A program made the position numbers and the translations under genes. DNA of 64,000 nt from Macquaria australasica (Eukaryota; Chordata; Actinopteri; Centrarchiformes; Percichthyidae). Location: assembly GCA_005408345.1 (NCBI GenBank), contig SEMN01000414.1, forward strand, positions 310,001-374,000. The letters run 5' to 3'. Below the pieces are notes generated by a model. The model searched no databases. It had not been told where the DNA came from and saw only the letters and a program-made list of their open reading frames with translations. Below, in pieces: positions 1-10,091 of the stretch (positions are counted from its first letter, which is position 1; every line of letters starts with the position of its first letter).

Positions 1-2444
1 CTCTGTTGTTGCATGTGAATGGCCACCTCGACTCTTTTCTGCTCTTTCACTGACTCCTGTCTATGACTTGGCTACAGTTTGGCTGCACATGGAAGAACAG
101 ACCGTCGGAGGGCAACTTGGGGAGGTCAACGTGTTTCATTTTACTTCACAGATTAGTAGGCAGCCAACATGATGGACTTTCTACATACACGTTAAAACAG
201 ATCTGCTTAGATCTGTCTACATCAGTTTTACAAAACCGATGTATTGGTCCTCAGAGCCAGTAGTTGTCTGAGGGTGAAGAATATAAAGCCCTGAAACAAA
301 GACAGGATTGTTGCACTCTATACACTAATATAGTAAAGCACAACTTATAAGTATCTATCGTCATTGAAGCCATCTTTTGGTGTTTATTTTCACGGTTTCC
401 TAATGATATTTACAAAGCTATACAAGAACAAAAAGCCACCTATATTTTTATGAGTAGCTTTACATTAGACAAAAAAGACATCAAAGGCATCAACAACCTG
501 AGTGTAATAAAAGTCCTTGTTTGAGTTTTACTTATTTTCAAAATACATCATACATTATAGAAGAATCATAGGTTTCTGTAATAGGTGAGCAAGGATAATA
601 TCTTCATCGGAGTCGAGGCTTGAGAAAATGAACAATTCAAAAAGCCTTCATCTCCACTATTTTCTCTCACAACATAAAGCCGTGTTCCTTACTACTGCCC
701 ACTGCTCCCACACAGTAAAATTATTTTACATTTACTGTATAGTAATTTAAAACCATGGTACTGTGCCTATTATGACAATATTTCTTAGTCCATTTTATTG
801 ATTTTATCAAACCGGAGATAAACAATATTGTCATGGTTTTGAGTCAAGTCCATCTGGTCAGTGTCTTCTTTTGTAAAAGGGTTTCTCCTCTCCACTTCTC
901 TCCTCTCTTGTCCTCTTCCTGTTTCCATGCCACCCCTGACACTCACAGCTCATAAGAAGAGAGCATTATCTATAACTACACAGACCCTGCACCATTACCA
1001 CCTACGGAAGCAGCTATTTGTGTTGCGTAAAAGTTCATGGAAAAAGGCCTGATCTTCGTTAGTATCATCATACAGTCTCCTGTGAGTGTCACTTGTAGAG
1101 TTAAAGCAGATAGAAAAAGCACTTGCTCATCTCCTTCAGTACACCTGAGATGGCTCTAATGCACTGTGGAAGATTGGGTGAAATTTGACATTATAATGAC
1201 ACTACACTGACGTATACAGTTAATAATCCAGATTTATTACTGGAATTGAGAACAAAATACACCTGAAATGCAACATCTTTCTGAGTCCATGGTCAACATT
1301 ATTAAATACCATGATTTAATGGTAGACATCTAAAATGAACATGACAAATTGTCATTCAGTCTTGTTGACCTCAATTACTTAATGCCCATTCTACCAATTT
1401 ATGTTCTTTGTCAGATATGTACTTGACAGGCACTTATATGTTAATACACGTGATTGGTGGGTATGATCTGGTTTCAATGAAAATACTATGGCTGGTATAT
1501 GATATTCATCAAAGGAGAAAAGCCACAAGCGATTATGGTAGCCTTGGATTACCATGTACACACTGCCACACACACACACACACACACATACAAGTAGAAG
1601 CATACACCAGGCAGCCACTTTGGTCCCTGTGATCAAGAGACCTTTAAAAACAGAGTCTGATTGAATTAAGGGAGTCGTGTCATCTTATCACCAGATTGAA
1701 GGTTTCAATGTATTTATATATATGTGTATATATGTGTATTTATACTCAGTGGTGTTATTAATAGCACCCAAGAGGCAACTAGACACCGTAAAGTGGGGTG
1801 ACAAACAGATCCTTGGACTATTAATAGAGGGAGATGGAAAAACTATGATCAACAAGCAGAGGCAGGAAAATCCTGACACCAACACTTAGGGTCAAGAACA
1901 AGATGGTGGTGGAAAGGGGGGTCATTAGAGCCTTCAATATTTTGATATGGTGTTATATAAAAATTGAGGTTGTGTCAAAAATCATAGTGATCGATCAAAA
2001 GGAAAGAGAATAGACAAAGAAAGATGTAATGCATGTCTCATAGCATATGAAAATATGTATACAGTGTGTCAACGTTTTTTATGCAACAAATGTGTTGATA
2101 AATGTATTAAAAGTTATAATGTGTCAGTGATGTGTCAGTGACATCATCCTAAAATGCTAATAACAGCTTGGGAAGCTGTACATTCCTAATTCCTTAAAAT
2201 GTATTTTCAAGTGACAAAAAAAATCACACTAACAGAGTTATCAGGTCAATAGGATGTGTGGTGAGAAACGTCCAGTCGTTCCTGACTTCTAATTGCAATG
2301 CACTGATGGTGTGGAGACAAGCAAACTGTTTTCTAAGCTGTTGATAGGGGTTCAATTCCCAGCCAAATCTCCTTTATCATAGCCTCAGACACACTGCTGT
2401 TGTTATGTGTCAGATTTAACGGCCTTGTCAGTTTCTTTTTTCAG
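1..2444. other. AT-rich non-coding DNA
   Basis: I see no supported gene here. The sequence is unique-looking and AT-rich, with one (CA)11 tract and a short TA/TG-alternating run near 1710-1740. At about 2346-2362 the text GGGGTTCAATTCCC resembles a tRNA B box, but no convincing A box or cloverleaf lies upstream, so at most it is a tRNA-derived SINE relic. A segment at 915-1030 has an acceptor-like CACTCACAG and a donor-like GTAAAA, but stops interrupt two frames and I do not call it an exon. Confidence 0.6.
1567..1588 (+). repeat. (CA)11 microsatellite
   Basis: Uninterrupted dinucleotide CA run. Open frames on both strands cross it and owe part of their length to it. Confidence 0.95.
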
Positions 2445-2578
2445 ATATGTTTTGGACAGCAGAAGAAAAAGACAAGGATTCAGAAAACAAGACTGCTGTA
2501 GACCCTTGTATCAAGTGTCGACTCCTCAAAAATTGTTATGCTTTGGAAACCAGCTTCACACTGATATTTGGTAAAATG
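2445..2578 (+). other. candidate internal exon, 134 nt, unrecognised
   Basis: Seen: the acceptor TTTCTTTTTTCAG ends at 2444 and a donor ATG|GTAAGC starts at 2579. One frame, from an ATG at 2447, is open across the exon and ends in phase 0; it stops just inside the intron at 2585-2587. The peptide is Lys/Glu-rich at first and then reads DPCIKCRLLKNCYALE, with the cysteine pattern C-x2-C-x5-C. This only superficially recalls the second zinc finger of nuclear receptors, C-x2-C-R-x3-C, because it has one residue too many and no upstream zinc ligands. The donor phase matches the candidate terminal exon starting at 5580. I do not recognise the protein; chance or a non-coding transcript is quite possible. 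Confidence 0.22.
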
Positions 2579-2586
2579 GTAAGCTA

Positions 2587-3603
2587 GAGCATAAACAAGT
2601 TGTCTGGTGAGGTCAAAAGTCAAGAATCAGATTTCCATGGCAGTTAAACTGCCTTTAACACTGAACTGCTGCATGCTCACTCACTGAAAACCTCTCAGAA
2701 TAAGAGTGCCAGCTAACTGCCAAAATGCCATTTGAGTATTGCTTTGTTAGTTTTGGCATTGATGACACTTGTGTTACGAACTTACAACAGGAAGACCCAG
2801 ATTCCAAAAAACGTCCTTTAACTTGATATGTGGTTGTATGTGAGAAAATGTTCTGAAGTTAAGTGTTGGTTTAAGTTGATTTGAGTTTGGCCGTAGGTTG
2901 GTGGCCGTGGATAATATTCTCCCACACAGGGGTGGTAACTGTTTCTCACAGTAGACAGAAGAGCCTGTGATTATCAGTTTCAAACAGACAAACAGCTCAA
3001 AGTAGGGCAGAATACACACACAAACAAATTCAAAGACACACACACACACACACACACACGCCTCTGAGGATGAAGGGTTGGACAGTTTGCTGTACTCTCT
3101 TTTCTTTCCATTTCTGTATTCATCAAAAGGCAGGTGGTGGTCTGGTAGATGAGTACAGAGAGAAAGAGGGAGGAGAGGAGAGCTGTGTCAGATCAGTACC
3201 AACTGTGAAGCACTAGAGAACAGACAGTCCCCCCCCCCCCCATTCCATACCATTACCACTGGCCATCCTGTGACCTCTGACCTGTGCACTTTATGCCTGC
3301 ATTAGTTGCATCTAGCTTACCCACTCTAAAGATGAGGAGGCAAACGTCAGCTCTGCTGGAAGTGCTCGGTCACAACTGGCCAAGAAGCAACATTCTTCAT
3401 CATGGCTCCCTCTAAAGAATTAAGTGCTTATAATGAGTGTATTTATATGGAAACCTATTCCTTATCAATATTCAGGAAACATGCTTATCTGTAATATTGT
3501 AACAGACTGGATGACATGTTAGTGTTTATGTCATGCATGTCACTGTGTTAAGAGATGGGAGTTCAGCCAAGATAAAACGGACTGTTTATAGCAGTTACTG
3601 TAT
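2587..3603. other. non-coding, with short CA and C tracts
   Basis: No gene seen. It holds a (AC)12 tract at 3036-3059 and a run of C at about 3229-3240. The rest is unique-looking sequence. Confidence 0.6.
3036..3059 (+). repeat. (AC)12 microsatellite
   Basis: Uninterrupted AC run; the minus-strand frame rich in Cys-Val across it is an artefact. Confidence 0.95.
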
Positions 3604-3786
3604 ATGGCTCTTTTATCCAAAGTGCTTTACAATTGGCTTCTCATTCACCCGTCCACACACACACACTCACGACTGGCAGCAACTGGCCTGACCGGGAGCA
3701 ATTTGGGGTTCAGTGTCTTGCCTTCGACATGTGGACAGGAGGAGCTGGGGGATCGCACCGCTCCACCTCCTGAGCCACAGCCGCTC
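3604..3786 (-). repeat. teleost interspersed repeat fragment (LINE-tail/SINE-like)
   Basis: The text runs AAAGTGCTTTACAATTGGCT, then a CACACA-bearing linker, GGGAGCAATTTGGGGTTCAG, TTCGACATGTGGACAGGAGG and finally CTGAGCCACAGCCGC. This order of blocks is one I know from a high-copy teleost repeat whose consensus ends in 'choose-your-column' phrases of the same kind. Family assignment (L2/RTE-type 3' region or a SINE that uses it) is from memory, and so is the orientation. It is degraded and shorter than full length. Confidence 0.6.
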
Positions 3787-3886
3787 CATGACAGTGATTG
3801 GTGTGAGATAGCATACATGTGATTGGCAGAGAGTTCAGAGGGATGTTTGTTGCTCTTCGTGCTAGTTTTGGGAGCGGGAATTAGTC

Positions 3887-4503
3887 TATGGCTGTTTTCG
3901 AAACTGCCTACTATACTATCAGTACGTACTGATTTGGACAAATTTTAGCATGTAGTATGCAGTATGCCAGAAATACCCGGATGTCGTACTGATTCGGAAA
4001 AAATCTCTAGTACGCATCGGACCAGTCTACCTCGCCTACTGTATCCCACAATGCTAAGCGGTGGAACGGTCCCCATTGTTTTTTTTTGTTTTTTTGTTGT
4101 TTTTTTCAACTTTATTTTCACGGTCACCAATGGCGGACAGCAACACTACCGCATCAGTGGTTGACAGGGAGGAATATAAATAGAAGTACCACTTATAACA
4201 TTTTTTTCTAATTTAATCATTTGCAAGCAGACATTGTGACAAGGCTACAGTTATTACTTTTCGTTTTCAGAGCTTAAGAGGATCATATTGCGGTGGTTTG
4301 CCGTTAGCCTTATTATTGTTTACTTCCGCTTTTCAAAACCGGAAACTGGCTAAGTCTGGCCTAGCATACTGCAAAATAAATTGATTTAACAGTTTAATAC
4401 TGCATACTACCAATGAACGCAGTATGCAGTATGTAGTAGATACTGCATACTGCGTTTGTCTGTAGTATGTAGCAGGTGGTAGGTGGTTTCGAAAACAGCC
4501 TAT
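3887..4503. mobile_element. non-autonomous inverted-repeat DNA transposon A with TAT duplication
   Basis: The element body is 3890-4500 (611 bp). It begins GGCTGTTTTCGAAAC and ends GTTTCGAAAACAGCC, perfect inverted repeats of 15 bp that continue imperfectly inward (CTGCCTACTA against TAGGTGG). It is flanked on both sides by TAT (3887-3889 and 4501-4503). Inside, arrays of AGTATGCAGTATG and its complement, mostly near the right end, could fold back on themselves. No transposase frame is present. A 3-bp duplication with G-rich ends resembles PIF/Harbinger-type MITEs, although those usually duplicate TWA, so the superfamily is uncertain. I recall closely similar ends as abundant in percomorph fish. 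Confidence 0.75.
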
Positions 4504-4536
4504 AAGTGGGTGTGTTTTGGCATTAGCTACAGCCCA

Positions 4537-5401
4537 CATTAGTATGGAGTGAAAATAGTCTCAATATTATTTGTAAATGTGTATTCCATGATTTGTAACT
4601 GAAAAACAAGATTTGTAACTGAAAAACAAGATTTGTAACTGAAAAAAACGATTTGAAAATATTTTACTTACAGACTTTAACTTCAGCTTCTCAGATCTGA
4701 TCCTTTTCGCTTTCAAAAAGCTTCCTGCGCATACAAATGTCTCGTGTTACGCACGGATCAGGTTACTTTCGCTTTCGGGATTTTGAGACTATTTTAACGC
4801 TGGTCCCAGCTGCACAGATTCTAAATGCATGATGCGTTTAAGTGCTGGTGGAAAACTGGGACATCTGGGCTTTCGGCGTATTCGTGTTAAATTTCAAAGT
4901 GGGAAAGACGTTTTTCTAAATAGACAGAATAGCTTGTCGCCCCTCGATTAGAGCACATGCATTTACCAATCACAGACTCTATACAGTAACCTATAAATGT
5001 AAATATATGGTTTAAATAAGCTGCTGCTAGGTGGTAGAGTTGTTCTGCTGGGAAAACAGCCAGTCTAGGCAAAAAGCGGATGCCGGCTGAACCTACCCCT
5101 AACCACTGAGGGGCGGCTCTACGGGAAACAATTCTAACAGGAGAGGAACACATTTCAACGGGGGAACGGGCTTCCACACACCACCATTGTAGCGTCGCTT
5201 TTTGAAAGAGAAAAGGATCAGATCTGAGAAGCTGAAGTTAAAAGTCTGTAAGTAAAATATTTTCAAATCATTTTTTTTCAGTTACAAATCTTGTTTTTCA
5301 GTTACAATTTTTTTTCCAGTTACAAATCTTGTTTTTCAGTTACAAATCATGGAATACACATTTACAAATAATATTGAGACTATTTTCACTCCATACATTA
5401 G
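4537..5401. mobile_element. non-autonomous long-TIR DNA transposon B with CATTAG duplication
   Basis: The body is 4543-5395 (853 bp), flanked by CATTAG at 4537-4542 and 5396-5401. The left arm (4543-4721) and right arm (5197-5395) are near-identical inverted repeats of about 180-200 bp, starting TATGGAGTGAAAATAGTCTC. Each arm carries a tandem of about 20 bp containing GATTTGTAACTGAAAAACAA: three copies on the left, four on the right, so the arms differ in length. A third copy of the subterminal TTGAGACTATTTT lies inside at 4783-4795. No transposase is seen; a 96-residue minus-strand frame inside is not recognisable. A 6-bp duplication with 5'-TAT ends is what I recall for IS3EU-type transposons, but this classification is unverified. 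Confidence 0.8.
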
Positions 5402-5579
5402 CTTGTGTACTGCTGGCTAATAAATCACCAGCAAAACCAGGTAACGTCTTGTAGCCTTCTTACTGAGGGATTCTACAATATAAAATACTGAATAATAATC
5501 TGATAATCTGAGGTTAAATATACAGAAATGGCATCATACAGTATAACACATGATGTACCCGTCTCTTTATTTTTCACAG

Positions 5580-5884
5580 TTTGGTAACAGAGTGGAGAAT
5601 CCTGACCAGCCTCGTGAGAACCCAAACTGCCACTGGAAACACACCTCCTTTTACTTAGACTTAGCCAGTTTCCTTTTTTGTTAGAAAGAAAATGAGCACA
5701 CCTTGCCTCTTGCCCCTCACATTAAGTTTTGCACCTATTGGTCACGGTCACGTAGGTCCACCTGCCCTACAGGGATTTATATATTCCACTGGGAAAACAA
5801 GGTCACCTTTGTCTAACTCTATAGATGTTGCCAATCACAATCCGGGGGAAATTAAAAGAAAATAAACTTCAGTGGAGGCCCATT
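5580..5884 (+). other. candidate terminal exon with stop and poly(A) signal
   Basis: Seen: a good acceptor (GTCTCTTTATTTTTCACAG) ends at 5579. The following frame is open for 34 codons to TAG at 5682-5684, and AATAAA lies at 5861-5866. The peptide begins FGNRVENPDQPRENPNCHWK; I do not recognise it. Its phase 0 start fits the end of the candidate exon at 2445-2578, which would put both inverted-repeat transposons in the intron between them. The 3' end past the signal is a guess. A long non-coding transcript or chance are serious alternatives. Confidence 0.25.
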
Positions 5885-6994
5885 GACTGGACTGCGTGGC
5901 CGCATAGTTTGTGTACAGCAGGGATACACACACTAGCAATTTCTGCTGGGCAAGGCTGTGCTCATCGTACGGAATAGAAAGTCTTTCATTTTCTGGATAT
6001 TTTTACATCGTAGGCAGCACAGAGGGCGGTGAAACACACAGAGAGTGGGCAAGGAAGAGTATGACAAAGAGAAAGAGAGAGGGGGAATGACAAATTAAAA
6101 GAAAAAGAGAAGTGAAAACGTATTTGGCTGCTCATTGTTTACTTGATTTAACATTTTAAAATGCTGAAATTAAGCCAGTATGGACAGTGGAGGCCTCATG
6201 TGAGTCATTTACATGCTGCTGACATGTCACACAAAAATAGCACCCAGAATGCACTGTATATCACATACATACAGTAGGTCACATCTTTTAACATTGTAAT
6301 ATTATCAGAATCAGGCAATGCAAATTTGACTGATGTTGCTCAAGAAGAAGAAAGTTTTTACGTATAAAGTAAAAACATTCACATAGACTTAAAAACCAAA
6401 ATATGCTCATAGAGTTAACATATTCGGGGCTGTATATGACGCGTGAGTTTTCCTTGAACTAATCTGCTTGTGAGGTGTAGTATCATAGCCACAGAATAGA
6501 AATGGATAGAAAGGGACCACTCTTCAAGACAGCATTCTTGGTTATTGGGCTGATTTAGTTATAGTAGCTGTTTCTCTATGAAGAAAATGGCTAGAGTGGC
6601 TTCACTAAAAACTTCACTTCTGAGATTATGTGATGCCTCAAAAATAATTGATTATAGTCATAAAACCATGATCAAAATTCTGTGCCATGCTTTTGACAAA
6701 AAAAAAAGATGATCATGAGACAGAAGGAAGTATCTCTTTGCGTTAATTCTATGAGTAACACCAGGCAATGTCCTATCTATCTTTAGTAATTCCATGAATA
6801 CAGTGCTGAGGGGCAAAACATGCTGTCCTCCTGCTAATGAAGCTTTCAGCCCTGCGCCACAACCACACAATGACAGCTGGCAGGGGAGGGGCAGGAACTA
6901 CACGCCATGAAATAAGAGGGGGTAAAAATTGATTAGCAATTTTCATTTGCGCTAAGCTAAACAAAAGAAGGCTGCTGCCCTACTCTGCATATCA
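5885..6994. other. non-coding, nothing recognised
   Basis: Unique-looking sequence with a short GA-rich stretch near 6040-6115. No exon pair or repeat family identified. Confidence 0.5.
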
Positions 6995-7480
6995 TCATGG
7001 GGTGGGAGAGGAGGAGGGTAGGTGGTGTTGATGGTGTTGGGGTGGGATGGAAAGTGATCTTTCAGAGCTCAAGGCATCTATTGTTTAGTTAGAGAGGATG
7101 TGGGTGTGGGGGAGCAAAGAGGGAATCAGGACGGGGAGTCAAGAAGATTACGGATGGGGAAAGAGGACAAGAGGGGAGACAGGAGGGATGTTGACGACAG
7201 AAGAAAAGGAAAGGGGAGAAAGTGAAGGAGAGGATGGAGAGATGGAGGGGTGGGACAAGAAGGCAGGTGGGGGGAGGAGGGGGTGGGGTTGAAGAGAGTA
7301 AAAGAGAGGGGTGGGGGAATTTAAAGAGGGACAGGAAGGGAAACAGGAGAGGGTTAAAAGAATGAAAGAGATGAAAAATGGGACAAGAGAGGGAAGGAGA
7401 AGGATGAGGAAAAGGGAGTTTTGGGAGTGAGAGGGAGAGACCAAAAGCAAAAGGTGAAAAGAAGGAGGCAATGGGTTGAA
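6995..7480 (+). repeat. purine-rich (GGA/GA) strand-asymmetric block
   Basis: About 480 bp in which the plus strand is overwhelmingly A and G (GAGGAGGAGGG, GGGGAGAAAG and similar) with few pyrimidine interruptions. Low-complexity frames on both strands (Ser/Pro/Leu-rich minus, Gly/Glu/Lys-rich plus) are composition artefacts. Such tracts can form triplex (H-DNA) structures. Confidence 0.7.
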
Positions 7481-8309
7481 AGAAGACTTATTTATTTCCA
7501 TTTGACAGGACAGCGCACAATAAACACAGTATATTGTCCCAGATGTAGCTTAGACGCATATTCACATGCTGGTGATGTGCAATTGGGAGATGAGGAAAAT
7601 ATGTAGAGGCAAAAAGGTAATGGGGTGGGGGAAGTCTGAAAGAGAAGAGGAAAAAAGCACTGGAAGAGAAGAGCGAGTGCTGTGTCCAAGAGTTCACGAC
7701 CAATTCTGAAAATTAAAGCTGGACCAGGACACAGTCACAACGCTCTTTGAAAAACAAAAGCAAAGTGGCAGGGGAAAAAACGACACCACCAACACTTTTA
7801 AGTTATTAAAGCCAGTGAATACAGAGGCTCTGACAATGGAGAAATTTGCCAACACTGAGGAAAAAAAACTGCTGTACGTGCGCAGTACTGTGGCCAAGCC
7901 ATGTTGTTGTATGGGCAGTTTTCTTGAAGGGTTTTTTGGCATGACCAGGATGCATGATGGTTTATTAACACTTAGTGACACTAATGCACCTCTGTGTGTA
8001 TATGTGTGTGTATGTACTTTCAGCAGGTTGTCATTCATTTCTAGTGGCTTAAACACGTGCACACACACACACATACACACACACAGTAATGAATGCAAAA
8101 AAGGCGAGAAAAATAGCAGCTGGTAAGTGAGTGAGAGGAGAAAAAAATCAACAACTTTTAACCAAAACACTGTACACAACTCTAAATTTAATTTTCTGCA
8201 AGATTAAGCACAATAATGACTAGCTTTATAAAAACCCATAACTAATGGCTTCCAATGAGCCAATCTATAGGCATTGATCTGCTCAGTATCTCATAGACTT
8301 GCAGTGCGA
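7481..8309. other. non-coding with GT and CA tracts
   Basis: Holds interrupted GT (about 7996-8012) and CA (about 8058-8086) tracts about 45 bp apart on the same strand, so the transcript could fold GU/AC. The 161-residue minus-strand frame here crosses these tracts and has no recognisable domain. Confidence 0.5.
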
Positions 8310-8550
8310 AGCCTATAAGTGAAGGAGGGAAGAGGCAGAAGGAGAAAGACAAGAAGAGGATATAGGAGCACTATTTGGAAAAAGATGAGAGTGTAAGAGG
8401 AGAGAGGAGGAGAAGTGGGTGGTGAGATAGAGAGAGACAAGTGCAGAGGAACGGGGAGGGTGAAGATGGAGGAGACGGGTGAGAGGCAGAAGAAAAGTAC
8501 AGAGAAAAGGCAAAGAGAGCGGGGAAGAGAAGACAAAAGGAGAAATCATT
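8310..8550 (+). repeat. purine-rich low-complexity block
   Basis: GAAGGAGGGAAGAGGCAGAAG-like plus-strand purine bias over about 240 bp. Overlapping Leu/Ser/Pro-rich minus-strand frames are artefacts. Confidence 0.65.
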
Positions 8551-8730
8551 CTGTGGAAAATGGTTTAGCCCTAGTTTGACTGTAAAGAACACATAGTACC
8601 TGAGTTTCTCTATTTACGGTATGTCACATTAACAACACCATTTCACAAAACCTATAAACATCTTGTGTCCAGCAAATAAACAAAGATCTTAAGAAACATA
8701 ATGCTTGTGAAGCAAATACTCTATTGGACA

Positions 8731-9240
8731 ATTAAAGGAGCACTCCAATTTTACACATGGAGTTCAAATTACTCTTGACGAACTGTACTCAGTTATACAA
8801 CTGCTGGATAATATCCTCTGTGGCCCTGGGTGGTGATTTCCAAAGTTTTAATAGCATCTTTTTAATGAAAGACACCCAGCCCTGAGCTGCTTTAGTTTTC
8901 TATTTTATTCTGTCTCTTGTGAGTCCCCCAACTTTATGGGAGTCCAATGCTAAACCGAAGTGCTTGTCAAACAGTGTCTGAAAACCCTTCCCCCCACACC
9001 TTTCCGATGCTGGAAATGGGCTGCGTTGGACAATTTCTGTAACTTTTTGAAACCGACAATCTAACATTCATGTACACTTCACGCAGTGATTGGCCAGGTT
9101 TGCGGAGATGAGAAGTAAGCAGGGTTTGAACTTCACTCTCAAGCTCTCTATTGTAATTCTTTGCACAATAACTTCTCTTATTTTTGTACATCCAAACGAG
9201 TGCAACACCATGAATGCCTGAATGTTTATCGCGTCTTGCA
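8731..9240 (+). repeat. teleost interspersed repeat beginning ATTAAAGGAGCACTCC
   Basis: The start ATTAAAGGAGCACTCCAATT, then TTTTACACATGGAG and later AATGAAAGACACCCAGCCCTG, matches the order of blocks in a dispersed repeat I remember from teleost genomes. No matching inverted end is visible at the right, so it is probably truncated or the right border lies elsewhere. Class unknown; the right coordinate is approximate. Confidence 0.45.
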
Positions 9241-10001
9241 TGGACTTTTGCCTTCAGACATGGTGAAACAACACATTGTAAGTACTAGTTTGATTTGAGC
9301 ATAACCCCGCCTTTATTTATCAGTTAATACTCCGTGCATCTGATTCTGGATTTGACAGCTGGTTAGAAGCTTAGTCGTTACCAAATACACACTCAGGTGT
9401 AGACAGGGGTGCTAACCAAGCACAATACTGTAGAAATCATCGCAATATGTCATGGTTCTTTAAGATTATAATGACTATCATCTAATCCTGTAACAACAGC
9501 AGGATCTTTGTGTGTAGTAAGCAGAAAGGCACAACTAAACAAGAGCAACCCAGCTGGAGTTAAAACATGTCACAATAAAAATCATCATTATATTTTTTAA
9601 AGGTTGTTAAGGCAATTAGCTATCTAGTGGTATTCTACATTGCTAATCCTACACTTGACAGCTTTTTAGAGGCTCACTGACTAAGAACTAAAGGTGGTGG
9701 CATGTGAGGAGGAAGAGGAGGAGGAGGAGGAGGGAGTGAAATGAAACAATCCTCTGCTGAGAACGCACAGAAGCTTAAATCCAGAGAGGGCTGCTTGCGT
9801 TAATCCCCATGGATTAAGCTTCTAAATACTCCTATTCAAGCCAATTAATTCATGCATATATCTGTCTCCAGCTCTTTTCATGTCATTTAAGATGATGGAG
9901 GGCGACTTCCTGGGAAATCAGGAGGAGGGTGGATATGTATCTACATTAATGCACACAGGGCTCTCTCTTCAGGACCATGCGGCTACATACATCCTGATGC
10001 G

Positions 10002-10005
<4 letters not shown>
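9241..10005. other. non-coding, nothing firm
   Basis: A GGA-rich microsatellite-like run lies at about 9707-9732. No gene or repeat family identified. Confidence 0.5.

Positions 10006-10087
<82 letters not shown>
10006..10087 (+). repeat. (AC)41 microsatellite
   Basis: 82 bp of uninterrupted AC. It creates Thr-His and Cys-Val pseudo-frames on the two strands. Confidence 0.97.

Positions 10088-10091
<4 letters not shown>

Noticed and set aside
915..1030. Exon between CACTCACAG and GTAAAA
   Set aside because: Stops in two frames, weak donor and no partner exon in phase nearby.
2346..2368. tRNA gene or SINE B box (GGGGTTCAATTCCC)
   Set aside because: No A box at the right distance and no cloverleaf stems; could be chance.
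2445..2578. Reading the Cys-rich exon-like segment as a nuclear-receptor zinc finger
   Set aside because: Cysteine spacing is one residue too long and the first four zinc ligands, P-box and D-box are absent.
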